In this document: in pieces, positions 51,441 to 63,969 of the stretch
Numbering within the stretch: the first letter of the stretch is position 1
Layout: each line of letters starts with the position of its first letter
DNA from: Hypomesus transpacificus
Lineage: Eukaryota > Chordata > Actinopteri > Osmeriformes > Osmeridae
DNA length: 64,000 bases
NCBI RefSeq assembly: GCF_021917145.1
Contig: NC_061062.1
Location: 9,849,199 to 9,913,198, forward strand
Direction of reading: 5' to 3'
Program-made: the position numbers and the translations under genes
The notes under the pieces: generated by a model
What the model saw: only the letters and a program-made list of their open reading frames with translations
Database searches by the model: none
Told to the model about the DNA's origin: nothing

Positions 51441-54400
51441 TCACTTTTTGAGGGGCTGGTAGACCGAGGCGTTGGGGTCCAGGCCGGAGGGGCTGGTGTC
51501 CATGAACTTGGAGGAGTAGTGAGGGGCCACAGGGGTCATGCTGCTTGTGTCCCCGGTGTAGGAGATGCTGGGCATGACTGCCATCACCTCGGCTATCTTC
51601 TGCTTCAGATCTTTGATCTCCTGGTCTTTCTGCAAGATCTGACCTGGAGTAACAAGCGCACACGGTGTAAGGAAAGACGATGTATAACATATGAGGTATA
51701 AGACCGTAGGTGTCAACATTTGAATGATGAATGTAGTGTGGAAGCACGCCAAAGGTGGACCTGACCTTGTGCGATCTCCAACTGGCGCTTGGCGTCGCCC
51801 AGTGCTGAGAACAGGTCCAGCTTGATCCTGGTCTCGGCGCTGAGGCTGTTCTCCAAGTGCTGGGTCTTATCCTGCATGGCCGACAGGGCCGCCATTAGCA
51901 CCTCAGTGCCCTTCTCGTTCTCCTTATACTTGTGAAGCTCCTGGAGGAGAGATCGAGGACAGGTCAGTGACTGGACTGAGCACTGGTTATACGAAATACC
52001 CCCCCAAAAAACAGTCTCCTGTAAGGGTGATATTGCTACATTTCAAGTTGACCTTTAAAAGGGAGGGGTGGGAGAGGGGTGTTCCAAAACCCCCATGGAG
52101 ATGAATGTGAATGTCAATGCTACGCTGAGAGACAGAGAGAGGTACAGCTGCAGGTGCAGACATGCTCCAAACCTCACCTGCACTTTCATCTCCAGTTCTC
52201 GGATCTGGTCCTCTTTGAGCTTGATGTCCATGGTCAGCTTCTTGCACTCTGCCTCCAGCTCAGAGACGCGTCTCCTCAGTGTGTCTGTGCACTCTCCTCT
52301 GCACCGTGGAGGGAGAGCGAGGGCGAGTGGGAGGGAGGGTACGGAGGAGGGAGAGCAATCAAATCGATGCCAAGAACAAGGCATAACACAACCACAAATT
52401 AGACCGTGGCCATATCTATTTATACATCTTTTATGGAACGTTCAAATCAATACAGTCAACAAAAACACATGTTCATTAGTGCAGGACAGGAATCAACAGG
52501 CTGTCCAGACAGACAATTCTTCTCTAATAGCCTCTGCTGACTCTGAACACGACGTAACAAAGGGGCCTCTGCATGCAGAAACATGTCAGCGCCTGCCTGC
52601 GCGTGCGTGTGCGTGCGTACCTGGATGCCACCGCCCGGGCTGCCGTGGCCTCCTCCAGCTTCTTGCGCTTCTTGTCGTCGGCGAGCTGCTTCTCGGCGGC
52701 GGCGCGTGCCTCCTGCTCTGCCTTCAGCCTCTTCTCCAGCTGGCCCACGGACTGCCGGTCCTTCTGCTTGGCCTGGACGGCACTGTGGAGCCTGGACAGC
52801 AGCCATGCGCCACGCAGCACAACGTCATGTTAACCAGCAGCCAGCAGGGGGACACCACCTTAAACCAACGACGCTGTTGTGTTTGTGTGTGTTTTTTAGT
52901 GTCTGCAATGCGTCAAGACGGTTTGTGCGAGTTTGGAGCCAATAGCTGTTTTTAGACGCGTGTGTCACAGAGAAAGTAAGGGAAAGTTAACCGGCCAGCA
53001 TCATGAAATGAGTATGAACACATTTGTGATGGGAAACAGGCATTCGGTCTATACAGTCAAGATGACAGTTGGAATATGACCCAAAATCAGTCCAAGTCCA
53101 CTCATATACTTAGCATTTAAACATTGAGCAATGCCTTCACTCAAGCCCTGGAACACGACGTCTCCTTCAGTCACCCACGTGAGGAGATAAGACTCACCTG
53201 TTGGTTTGAGCTTGTTGCCAAACCAGACTTGTAATAACATTAGCTGATGACTAGGTTTGCATATACATGGGTGTTGTCCTGCAACCTACATCATTAGCCT
53301 GAGCTGTGAAAACACCACACGCCAAGCAGGGAGTGACCGACAGCCACGGTGTGAACAAGAATTTGGCCAATTAAAATGATCCGACAGGGTGTAGTTAAGT
53401 CTGGACCGCTGTCTGTCAAACCTGAGAAACAGGTGCTTCCAACCTCCAGAGCACAAACCTAGAGGAGAATTTCACCTCCTTCCAGCACAGCTGGCCCTAA
53501 TGGGTACGTGGAACAAATGAGTTACATCCCAAATGCAACTCGTAATATCAATCTGTAAGGCAGGGGTGACGATGCTGTAAGGCAGGGGTGACCAATTCCA
53601 GTCCTCGAGGGCCACTGTCCTGCATGTTTTAGATGTTTCCCTGCTCCAGGAAACCTGTTTCAAATGAATGGGTCGTTATCAAGCTCTGTGGAAGCCGGGT
53701 AATGATTGGCCACCCCTGCTGTAAGGGCTCTTAGCAGACTGCGTGTGTCGTGTGTTCCGGGCGTGTCATGTGTTCCGGGCGTGTCGTGTGTTCCGGGCGT
53801 GTCGTGTGTTCCGGGCGTGTCGTGTGTTCCGGGCGTGTCGTGTGTTCCGGGCGTGTCGTGTGTTCCGGGCGTGTCGTGTGTTCCGGGCGTGTCGTGTGTT
53901 CCGGGCGTGTCGTGTGTTCCGGGCGGCTCACTTGTTCTGCAGCAGCTCGTTCTCCTGGCGGAGCTGGCCCAGCTCGGAGCGGACGGAGCGCTCGGCGCTG
54001 CCCAGGGAGCCGATCTGACTGCGCAGGTCCTGCTCCACTTGTCGGCTGGCCTGGAGGTCTGCCTTCAGCTTCTTCACGTCCTGCTCCAGCCTGGGGGGGA
54101 GGAGATGTGCAAGCACAGAGGAGAGGGGTGTTTAGTGAAAAGGTCTGGCATGCTCTCCGTTTGGTCGATGGGACTAAAACAAAGCAGCTAGCTCAAGGTG
54201 TCGCTATTCAAGGAAAACTGAAAGTCGTATGTTAGGTGGCAACAAGTGTATAAAGAAAGAAAACTGAAAATGACAGAGACACTGATGGGAAAGGGGAGAG
54301 GGAGAACCTTGATTGCTGGCACATAAACTAACAAACGGAATGAACTAGCCACACATTCCACATCATCTGACTTTGATCTGACTTTGAAGAGAAACCTGCC

Positions 54401-55283
54401 ACCCCAACAGGGACCACCTGCTGCTGGGCCTGCACCTGGCCCAAAGCTTCCCTCTACACCGCACGTACGCTCCGCCACAACCTCTCTGTCCCAAGTCAGC
54501 ACGGCACAAAGCACATGCACGTCCTTCTCCGAACTTCCCCCGCCTGATCGTGTAAAAGCGGAAAGCTTTGAACTTAACAACTACAAGCTGTGTGGCTTCT
54601 AACAGCCCACCCGGCCATCACCCAGCATGCTCAGTGAAGCGGGACAATATAATCAATGTGACATTCAGCGTCATCAGTTCATGTCCGAGGGTGCTTTGTG
54701 AGGGAACATTGTAATTTTATTTTCTCTCAAGTCCCTCGGGTAGGAATCGGTGAAGTAAATGTTGTCTAAGGCTGGTAACCCTGTCCCCTAACCATACAGG
54801 GACGTTGAGGTGTGTAACTGGTTGAGCACGCTCCTGTGTGTGCATACGTGCGCTCTCACCGTACGAGGGCTTCTGGCTTGCTCAGCTGGTTGTTGGGGAT
54901 GCAGTTGTCTGTGGGGTCCTTGTGGGCCCCTGGCGCCTGGCCCTTCCCCGACGCCACCTTCTGCTTCTTCTCGTTCTTCCCCCCTGAGGAAGGTGGGGGG
55001 GGAGGGCCCGAGAAGGAGGCCACGCCGCCGTTGGTGGCGCTGTGGCCGCGCGGCGAGGAGTTCCCGGCGCCGGCGCCCGCCGACGTGTTGCCGCTCACAT
55101 TCTTGTAATTTTTGGAGGAGGACGAGGAGGAGGAGGAAGAGGAGCAGGAGGAGGAGGAGTTCTCCTCCTTGAGCAGTAGGTTCTCCGTGCTGCCCACCAG
55201 CTCTGTGGGCAGTCTCTTGTTGTTCATATGGTTCTCCATGTACTCCATCTCCTGGAGTTTAGAGTCTACCGAGGACGGCAGGA

Positions 55284-55315
<32 letters not shown>

Positions 55316-58300
55316 TGTTGTTTTTTCGCCTCCCGGCCCTCTTTACCTTTTTCTTTGTATTCCAACTCCGGCAGCGGCGCCGGCGTCGTCTTTTTACTGG
55401 CGGGGGCGCCGTTCTGTGAGACCGGGGCCGTGTCCACCTCTGATATCCCTTTAGCAGCTGCAGCTGGAGGGGGGGTGAAGGCCATACAAGTTACTGCACA
55501 TGAAATCGAGTCTTTTATTCCTCACCATTATCCACACTACATGTTGCTGCAGTGAAGGTGACTGTTCCTACTCCAGACATCTCCTCTTAGAACATTCCTT
55601 CACTTGTGACTAGGATCACAGGCAGCACACGTGTAAACTGTGCCCACGTGTGTGTGTGTGTGTGTGTGTGCGTGTGTGTGTTCCTCACCTTCCTCTGCCT
55701 CCCTCTCTTGTCTCTGAAGCATCTGTTGCTCTGGTGGCAGAGCCTGCTGCAGGAGCTGCATGTAGAACTCGTTCTCCTTCTGCACTTCCTTCTGCTTCCG
55801 AAGGCGCATCTTATAGCTGACGTAGCTTTTGAAGCCGAAGCCCAGCGTTACCACGGGGTAGCCGATGCTACAGCGGCGGAGAGGGACAGGGAAGCGAGAT
55901 GCAAATCAAGTCAAGTCAATCTGCAGATTAGGCTGTAATGTTACAGGGCAGTCTTGAAATGAACTGATTCATTCAAATGAAAAGCCCAGATAAGCTGGAA
56001 CGAGGAAAAGATGGAGCTGAGCAAAATAACCATGGCTGCTCAACAGGAATTGGTGCCCCTAATACTCTCCATTTTACCAAGTGGAAGCTCAATTAGCAAA
56101 CATAATACTGGGCTAATATCTAAATCCTAATCCCAGGAAGAGCTCCTAAACACGACTAGGATTATAAAAAGAGGTCTTTCTCAGGGCTATGTCAGAGTAG
56201 GACCTCACAGCCACCAAGATGAACTTTTCCTTTATATCTGGCTTAAAAGACTTACCCCACTCCTGAAAACGGTACAAGCCCAGCATGTTAAGTCTAGAAT
56301 AACAGAGAGAGGTTTCACACAGCTTGGAGCTCGGGGCACATGAGGGGCTTTCCAGGAGTCGTGATTTGTGGTAGCTAACAAACAAATAATATTGTTTCCT
56401 TTCAAGATAATGGGGCAGAGCAGTCTGTGTGGTCCTGTGGGCCTGGCCGGACACACTGCTGCGCTCTCTGGAGGGCAGAAAAAGAAGCTCACTCACCAGT
56501 GTGCGGCGAAGGGGCGACACAGGTCTACGTGGAAATTCTTCAGGTCTTTGAATCTGATAGCTGCCTCTATGTAGACAAACAGTATCCATAGAGACACTGT
56601 GGGGAGGCAGACGCCTCGCTCTGTGAACAGAATTTGTGTGTGTGTGGGGGGGGGGGGGGGGGGGGGGGGGTTGAGAAACAGAAGTATTTCATCAGGACAA
56701 CCACACACACGCACACAAAAAATAAGATTTTTCAAAGTATCTCATCCTCCACACACTCAAAATAGACAACGACAGCAGTGTACACTCTGGTAGCCCACTT
56801 CACAAAATCGCATTAATTCATTATGCCACATTTTTTGAAACGCGCCCAGTCTAGCAAAGAGGCAAAGTCTGATCTGCGGAGTCTAATAATATACAACCAA
56901 ATATGGTGGACAGAGCAAAGCCTATTCATTGTCTCCCTGTCCAAAAGAACTTTGAGCGCACACTAACCACAGGGCAGACTGGTGTAGGGGACAGCCGGGG
57001 TCTCCTCTTTGGCGCTCTGCTCTGCTCTGGAGTTTCAATTTCACACCCTCCGATGGTCAATGGGTTGGCCTACCGCTAAATCTGACACCTGATCCAGCCT
57101 TGCGGCATTCTGAGAAGTAAGCCATCGCTTTGTAAATGAGATAACGCACTGCTTGCCAGTGTTGCGCGACTCCCAACACAGCTGCACCCCCAATGACAAA
57201 AAGCCCATGTGACTCGTTGGACTCCCGCAGCGTAGTGGGTACCTAGGATCACTCAACATGGCTACTCTGACTATGTCATTGGTTGCCATCTTCGGGCAGA
57301 CATGCTGGCGCTAGCCAGGCTTGACGGGGCCGAGAGAGCTCTCAGAAGCACATGCAGACATCTGGTTCTGACAGCTCTTTGGTCAACACAGACACACAAC
57401 CCGATTCCAACGCAGACGCTCCATCCCATCATACACACACACACACACTGGAGTTCACTCTCAGACCTCCCGCGTACGGCACGGGCGTACCTGTATGCCA
57501 GACGTACTGAACCCACACATAGGTACTGGCGGCGAAGAACAGCCATTGGACGGGGATGAAGAGCAGGCATATGATGTCGGAAGTAAACGCCACACACACA
57601 AAGAAGACAGAGAATGCCTGTGGGGGAGAAGAGGGAGAGAGATGTGGATGGTTTGCAGTGGATCTGCTGACCTGCAGCATCACAGATGTGGGTCACATGT
57701 CAACACAGCAACGTTTTCTCCTTTTAGTTTGATGTTCGTCCCGCGTCAATATCAAACAGCACCAACAGCACACACATTAGACGATCCAAAGGATTCATGA
57801 TTCAGGTCTCAAATTAGGAAGTGAATGTCTTAAACAGACACCAATGGTGGACGACCCCCGCACTTGTTTACAGTATTCAATCTTATTTGTAACAGTCACT
57901 GGGTCAGATGTTTTCAACTGCAGTAAAAACCCTTCTACATATCAATGCTACTGGATTTAAGAACAGATTTCACATATAAGCTCCTGAACCATTTCGACAA
58001 TAGTACATATCTAGAGCAAGATTATGGCCTGGATGTCAAGGCTTAGAGATTAATATGGGAAACAGCAGTGCTTAGAATCCCAATAGAACCCTGGACAAGA
58101 AGATCTGTAGCGACATGTTTGAATCCCTTTCTCCTGGGCTGGATTTCCTGAACAACACCAGCTGTAGAAAGCAGGCTTGGAGTGAGACAGAGCTGGAACC
58201 CAGATTCTGAAGCTTCTGAGACTCTGGACCATCTGTTTTACGTCCCACATCCATCAGGTCCAACCTGCTGGAGACGGAGATGGACACACACACACACTCA

Positions 58301-59848
58301 CCAGACCCTGGTATCTGAAGGAGTCGTAGACGCTCCGGATGAACAGCCAGAAGGGCCACAGGTACTCAAACCTGAACTCGAGCACAAAGTCCGCCAGCAG
58401 CACCAAAGCCCACACCACCAAGAACTTCAGGTAGAGGAAGGTACTGGGAGGAGCAGAGACACAGAGCTATAGGGGAACATTTTGCTTTCCAGTGCAGCAA
58501 CATCACATCAGTTCCTCTACAATCACTTCATTTCAACTCTACCCATCTTTCCTATCAAATAAGACAAATTTCACTTTATTGATATAGATAGTACAGAACA
58601 TTTAGTGTGTAAGGATGCTTGTGTGTGTGTATACAGGGTGTATAGCCTACAGCTTTGGGAGATTAGACATTTATGTGCTGCAATTGCATTAAGTCTAAGC
58701 AGCTTATTTTATATAAGATGGAATTGTGCTTGTGAACATCCAGAAAAAGAGTAAACCAGGTGCCTTTTTTAGAGGCATTAACTCTGGTCACAATGTTTCA
58801 CAATCTCCTTAATATGACGTTACAACAAACACAAAGGCATATAAAATCCATCTTAATGTGGTTGATATAGAAGGAAATTGATTCAATTTACAAGGAGGGA
58901 TTACTTTATATTTTAACTCAATACATTAATCGCGTGTTCAGGTAACCTCCCAATTTATGTGCCTAACCTTGTGTCTTACAATCAGCGGCTGATGTGGCAA
59001 TGCCAAATGACTGATCCTTATAGATAGTCATTGAACATGTACTGCCTTCTAAAAGACTCATACTTTTTTTTTTACAGCCCAATTTGGTACTAACTACTTA
59101 CCCAGCCGCAGGGTAAGATCTAATTCAACTAGACGAGTTATGGACTTTAGTACTACTAAGCTGTTTTACGAACTAACGCTAAATTGTTTGGTATACTATT
59201 ACTACAGCTGGTAGCACCAACTGACAAGCTTGCTAGCGCAATGAACCATTGCAATTGGAGTGGTTTGTTGTGTTGCTGGCTACACAGTTGACTAGCCGGT
59301 CAGTGGGAACCACCTACCTTTTAGTACCCAACACATGGGTTCTCGACTTAACGCTAACCGTCCTGAAGGTTCTCAGCAGTGCCAATGGGAAGACTTAAGA
59401 AATAGCTAGCTACAGTAGTGTTACCAACCTCAACATCATCCACAGGCTGTAAGGCCTGTTATTGCTAGATAACCGTCACAGCTAGCTCCCATACATCATT
59501 GCCCAAACCTGCTGCTAGGCTACATAAGGAATGCTAACCAACTTGCTAGATGTTACCTAGCACAAAACAATTCGTCTGTCTACATTTGAACATTGCTACA
59601 GCTAGCTACTGTAGCTAGCAACTAACATCAATGCTAGGCTTAGCTAGCTAGCAAATTGACATTTAACCGTTTGCTGGAGAGTGTGACCAGACCACCTAAT
59701 CGGATACTATTGCTCGACATGCAATAACACATTACGGTCGTGATAGTCTATCGTCTGTCTTAATTCACCTGCCGTATATACCCTCGGTGATTCGGTTCCG
59801 TTTTAACGGCCGTCGGAGTTTGCTGCAGTCCGCATTGCGCCGCTTCAT
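51441..59848 (-). CDS. maco1: Macoilin, complete
   Basis: Eleven coding exons: 59848-59769, 58443-58302, 57617-57491, 56620-56497, 55867-55689, 55463-54860, 54090-53932, 52791-52621, 52298-52178, 51940-51766 and 51643-51441. The sum is 2085 nt, 694 residues; human macoilin is 664. The start MKRRNADCSKLRRPLKRNRI and end DPNASVYQPLKK match the family. Hydrophobic membrane segments fill about residues 28-170 (for example YLKFLVVWALVLLADFVL, VFFVCVAFTSDIICLLFI). Exon 6 (~residues 217-418) is a low-complexity cytosolic linker rich in Ser and Asn. Exons 7-11 form a long coiled coil (LEQDVKKLKADLQASRQVEQ onward). Macoilin is an ER and nuclear-envelope membrane protein important for neuronal excitability and development. 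The extra length lies mainly in exon 6. An alternative acceptor 6 nt downstream would remove two Ala. Formerly TMEM57; maco1a or maco1b not decided. Confidence 0.97.
53575..53726. mobile_element. Short hAT-type MITE with 8-bp target duplication
   Basis: A 136-bp element at 53583-53718 begins CAGGGGTG and ends CACCCCTG, with CTGTAAGG on both sides (53575-53582 and 53719-53726). Its interior (CCAATTCCAGTCCTCGAGGG) is of a type I know as a common fish interspersed repeat. It lies in maco1 intron 7. An extra partial start, CTGTAAGGCAGGGGTGAC, is at 53553-53570. Confidence 0.85.
53745..53924. repeat. 18-bp minisatellite, ten units, at a maco1 5' splice site
   Basis: Ten units of GTGTCGTGTGTTCCGGGC in register; only the second has a change (CATG for CGTG). 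It ends one base from the GTGAGC donor of maco1 exon 7 (53926-53931, minus strand). Confidence 0.97.
55105..55340 (-). repeat. Ser and Asn homopolymer coding repeats in maco1 exon 6
   Basis: On the minus strand exon 6 contains a run of mixed TCC/TCG serine codons ([15 protein letters not shown]) and an upstream HNNNSSSSNSN stretch. Both lie in the linker before the coiled coil. Confidence 0.9.
56646..56670. repeat. 25-nt poly-G tract
   Basis: An uninterrupted G run on the plus strand, 26 nt upstream of the start of maco1 exon 4. In the pre-mRNA it is poly-C and may act as part of the pyrimidine tract for that acceptor. Confidence 0.95.
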
Positions 59849-60752
59849 CCTCCTCCCCTTCGCTTTGGCTTCAGAATTACTACTGTAATCTTATCCAGTT
59901 TTCTTGCGTGAATTGACAAAGACAACAAATGAAGTCTTTGTAATAGATATCACTGTTATTATTTTTTCGTCTCAAAACAAAGAAATAAATAAAAGACTAT
60001 CTTCAAGAACCTCCTCTTTTCTTTAGCGCAGGCTCAATAAGCCGCGCTATAATTTACTCAGGTCAAATTGAGAGACAGACTGTAGATCCAATCAATCTAC
60101 TTGCCAAGTCTTTTCATTTTGACGGATGTGAAGATGAGCCATTTATATTCCTCTGTGCTCTGTCATTTAATTTATGTCCACCAAAGGAGAAAGAGAAGAG
60201 AGACGAGCAACAACTGCTGCCTTGAGCAACAAACCATTCGACCAATTACATCCGTTGAGGACAAAACAGGCAGTGCTGGTTGACCTATCAGCACCATAAG
60301 GGCGGATCTTTCCCAAATTGCTGGATGGCCTGCAAACGTTATATTCGTTATATGTCCATGATTGCGTTGCCTGTCATTACATTTTCTCTGTCTCACAATA
60401 AAATGTACGCACACAAAATGTAATTCCGCTCCCCTGATTTGGTAATAGTCTGCATACATTAAGTTTTGGCTTAAAAATCTTGTTATAATATATTTAGGCT
60501 ACTCTAATTATTGCTGTCATCTCATAATGTTGAAGATTAAACTTCAGAAACGTGTGCCATCCATGAAATCTGGAGACAAACCGTGCAGTCATTCTACATT
60601 GAGAGTCAACTAGCCTATATTATGAGACCACTATTATGAGACCCTTATTCCTTAGACCTGCCGAGCGATCATATCGATTAACTTGAAATTCTTGTTGAGC
60701 CAACGTCCGATCAGTATTTTATCAGTACGCAGGTTTTACGCAGTAGTAGACT
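59849..60752. promoter_or_regulatory. Shared divergent promoter region of maco1 and the Rh gene
   Basis: 904 bases separate the two start codons. A TTATCA (GATA-type) site is at 60719-60724, 29 bases before the Rh ATG, which fits erythroid control but is weak evidence alone. A CCAAT string is at about 60240-60244. No coding exon lies between. Confidence 0.5.
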
Positions 60753-63700
60753 ATGGCTCCTCAACACGCACCAAGTCTACGCTCTCGACTATTTCCTCTG
60801 CTCTTATGCTTGCAGACGAGTTTCATTGTGATATTCCTTTTTTGTGTTAAGTATGACCAACACATATTGGATGATAAGTTACTTTACGCGGGTGAGTTGA
60901 TGTTTTTGGAACATGATTGCAGGTGAGGTTAATAGGTAATTCGATCCAGGGCAAGAGTTAAGTATGTTTTGTCTTTAGAGGTTTTGATACAGTCTATATG
61001 TTTCTAACATTGTTTATATTGATGTTGTTTGTAAATTTGAACACTGGGAAAATATCACCTTTTTTTAACTAAAAACATAACAGACATAATTACGTTATGG
61101 CTGGAAAATAATGTGATTTTAACATTTTATAAATGTTACCAAAATGGACAGTTTGGGAAATTTAGAGAGAATGATAGAGAAAGAGAGAGCGAGAGAATGA
61201 GAGAGAAATAGGGCAAAAGAGAGACCAACACCCTATCAAAGAAAATGGGGAGGGGTGTACTGTTTGGCAATGATAAGCCCACAGTTAGGTCAGCTTTAAC
61301 TCTTGGATGGGTGAAGTCTCTCGTAAATATATTTTCCAACGGCTCAGCTTCACTACCAGAGAAACACAACTCATGAACAATTCTCAATACAAAACTATCA
61401 TTGGCAATCCTGTGTTTCTTTTCTGCGCAGAGTTTCAGGATGTCAATGTGATGGTGGTTCTTGGGTTTGGCTTCCTAGCCACATTCTTGTCAAGGTACAG
61501 CTTCAGTGGCTCTGGTTTCAACCTCCTGGTGACAGCCATGGCGGTCCAGTGGGCACTCATCTTAAATGGATTTGAATCTTGGTATCACAGAGGACAGATA
61601 ATAATAAACCTCAGAAGGTATCTGATGTGATGTATCACTGAGATTGATTTAGTCCATTTATTCAGCCGTTTTTGGGCCTGAAATTTTAAACTTTATAGAA
61701 ACTGGGTTGAATGTTTAAATTCCAATTTACTTTGTTTGAGTTAGCCTGGTGATTGCAGAGATGTGTGCAGCATCAGCCCTCATTTCTATTGGTGCTGTAC
61801 TTGGGAAAACCAACCCTGTCCATCTTCTCCTCATCGCCCTTATTGAGGTCTCAGGGTTTGTACTGAATGGCTGGATCCTCCAGAACTACCTGAGGGTAAG
61901 CCCCAACATTACCACCCGACACTGATGGTTATAGGAAAGAGGAGAGTGCAAAGTGTGGACTGACAGACTCATTTCACAAGTAACTATTTGATGTTGGTAA
62001 TTTTATGCAATCGTGCTGTCATCCTACAGGTGAAGCCCCTGTATTGTACCATGCTGCTTCACATCTTTGGTGCTTTCTTTGGACTGATGATGTCGCGGGT
62101 CCTCTACAGTGAAGGTTCAGGGAAACAACACGAGAAAGAGAAAATCCATCGCAGGACAGGACTGTTCTCCTTGCTTGGTAACTATTCTGTTTGTTTCTTG
62201 GAGGCAAGTGTCACCAACCATGCAGGACAGCCACAATAAGCTAGGAACTAATGTTGCTAGGCCAATGCAAAATATCTAGCCCCTGACACTTTAAAATACC
62301 GTACTTGATTCCCTGTATGGCATGACTATGTATAAAGGCCCTCAATGTGATTGGTGATGTCTGATGTTGTTTCCCAGGGACTCTGTTCTTGTGGATGTTC
62401 TGGCCCAGTTTCAACTCGGTCCTGGTAGATCACAATGACCATCAGAGGAAGCTGACAGCAGTCTACAGTACCTACCTAGCCCTGTCCGTTAGTGCCGTGA
62501 CCGCTGCTGGGATTTCAGTTCTTTCCAGCCCCACAGGGAAATTCAACTTGGTAACCATATCATGTATTAGTAGGTCTAGTGGCCAGAATACAACATTATG
62601 TGTCAGATATGAAACATGTTGATAAGATGCTTTTGCCTGTGGTGTTCCCACACATCAATGACAATTTAGTTACTATACCAAAGTGGACTTTTCTCAAACC
62701 AAAGCTGACTCACTGTCATTTTTGTATAGTAGGCATGTTTCTCTTGTCCTCTTTCAGGTGCACATCCAGAGCTCCACTCTTGCTGGTGGGGTAGCTATTG
62801 GAGTTTCCATGTCAGCTGTCCGTGAGCCGTGGGTAGCTATGACGATTGGATTGGCAGGTGCAGCGATATCGACATTAGGATTGAGATACATCCGGGTACT
62901 TATCAATATCAAATTATTGTGACGAAATGTCATTTTGTCCTGAAGAGCTGTCCTCCTGTAGCTTTCAGAACTAACCTCAGTTGTAAATGATGCACCTGTC
63001 TAACCAGCTAATTTGACTAATTTGCACAAAGTTTGGGTTGGTGCAAAACCTAAAAAACAATTTCACCTCCAGGAATAGTTATAAAGTTCTGTCTGTTCTA
63101 TGACCCATTGTTTAACATGTCTAGTTGATTTGTGTCCCACAGCCCCACCTGCTGTCTGCTTTTAAATGCCATGACACCTGTGGTGTCCTCAGTGTCCATG
63201 GGCTGCCAGGCATCCTGGGATGGCTGGCACATGTAATCCTTCAGCTAGCTGACTCTGATGACCTCACAACGTTAGTTCACATGTACCACACATGGCTGTA
63301 GTTTCTGAGTTGCCTGATGCAAAGTGTGTAGGTGCACAATATGACACCATGTATGGATTCACAGAGTAACATTTGTTCATGTCTGATTTGTTTCTAAAAA
63401 CATTTTCCAGGGCTATTCGTTGTGCAGTGTTTAACATTTGCACTCTTAATTTCACCCTGAGTCTCAGTATGGCACTGGGGGTCATAGCAGGCAAGTCACA
63501 AGATGGTTCCTCTTACTGGACATTTGACTGTGCCTTCATCACATCGCTACTGTTGGTCCATGCTTATGTTACTATGGTAACAAATACAATTCACAAACTG
63601 TATTTTAATCTTAAGGAATACTTCTGAAGTGGCATTTTTGGAGGCCACCCCAAGAAAAAAAGTTTTTTGACGACCAGGCCTTCTGGGAGGTAAATTGAAC

Positions 63701-63853
63701 ACCATCATGGAGTTAGTACATAAAACAACCAATATATATAGTTGTTGTGCATAGGCACTAATGAGTTATTTGGATCAAAGCGTGTGCAGTTAAAGTTAAC
63801 AAATGCGATATTATCATTCTTTTCAGTTTCCCCACCTTGCAGTGCACAAGTGA
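60753..63853 (+). CDS. rhd: Rh blood group protein, Rh30 type (RhD/RhCE-like), complete
   Basis: Ten coding exons: 60753-60891, 61431-61617, 61745-61895, 62030-62177, 62378-62550, 62758-62895, 63143-63270, 63411-63490, 63616-63689 and 63827-63853. The sum is 1245 nt, 414 residues, near human RhD/RhCE (417). It is a multi-pass membrane protein of the Amt/Rh family: hydrophobic segments throughout, EFQDVNVMVVLGFGFLATFL in exon 2, LGTLFLWMFWPSFNS across exons 4-5, STLAGGVAIG in exon 6. The C-terminus (FFDDQAFWEFPHLAV) and short first loop place it in the Rh30 clade rather than RhAG, as does the neighbour maco1. Both histidines of the Amt/Rh pore seem present (LHIFGAFFGL, VHGLPGILG). Intron 8 uses a GC donor. 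In fish the protein is expected on red-cell membranes; transport is not shown here. Confidence 0.95.
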
Positions 63854-63963
63854 GAAGTTCATGGAGAAAGACATGGATATTTGGAAAGGAATGATTGAAG
63901 GTCCAACATAATGTATGTTGTGTGTCATGTGAGTTGAGCCAAGAACATGATGGGAGAGTGGTG

Positions 63964-63969
63964 AATAAA
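63964..63969 (+). terminator. Rh gene polyadenylation signal
   Basis: AATAAA 111 bases after the Rh stop codon, followed by a GT/T-rich stretch to the window end. Confidence 0.75.

Larger units (their letters stand above)
51644..59768 (-). other. maco1 introns
   Basis: Ten GT-AG introns. The larger are intron 1 (58444-59768, AT-rich with many GCTAGC strings), intron 3 (56621-57490, with a 25-nt poly-G at 56646-56670), intron 6 (54091-54859) and intron 7 (52792-53931, with a MITE and a minisatellite). No nested gene was seen. Confidence 0.7.

Noticed and set aside
53706..54191. Plus-strand ORF of CVPGVS repeats
   Set aside because: Six-frame reading of the 18-bp minisatellite, whose length is a multiple of three, running on into antisense of maco1 exon 7.
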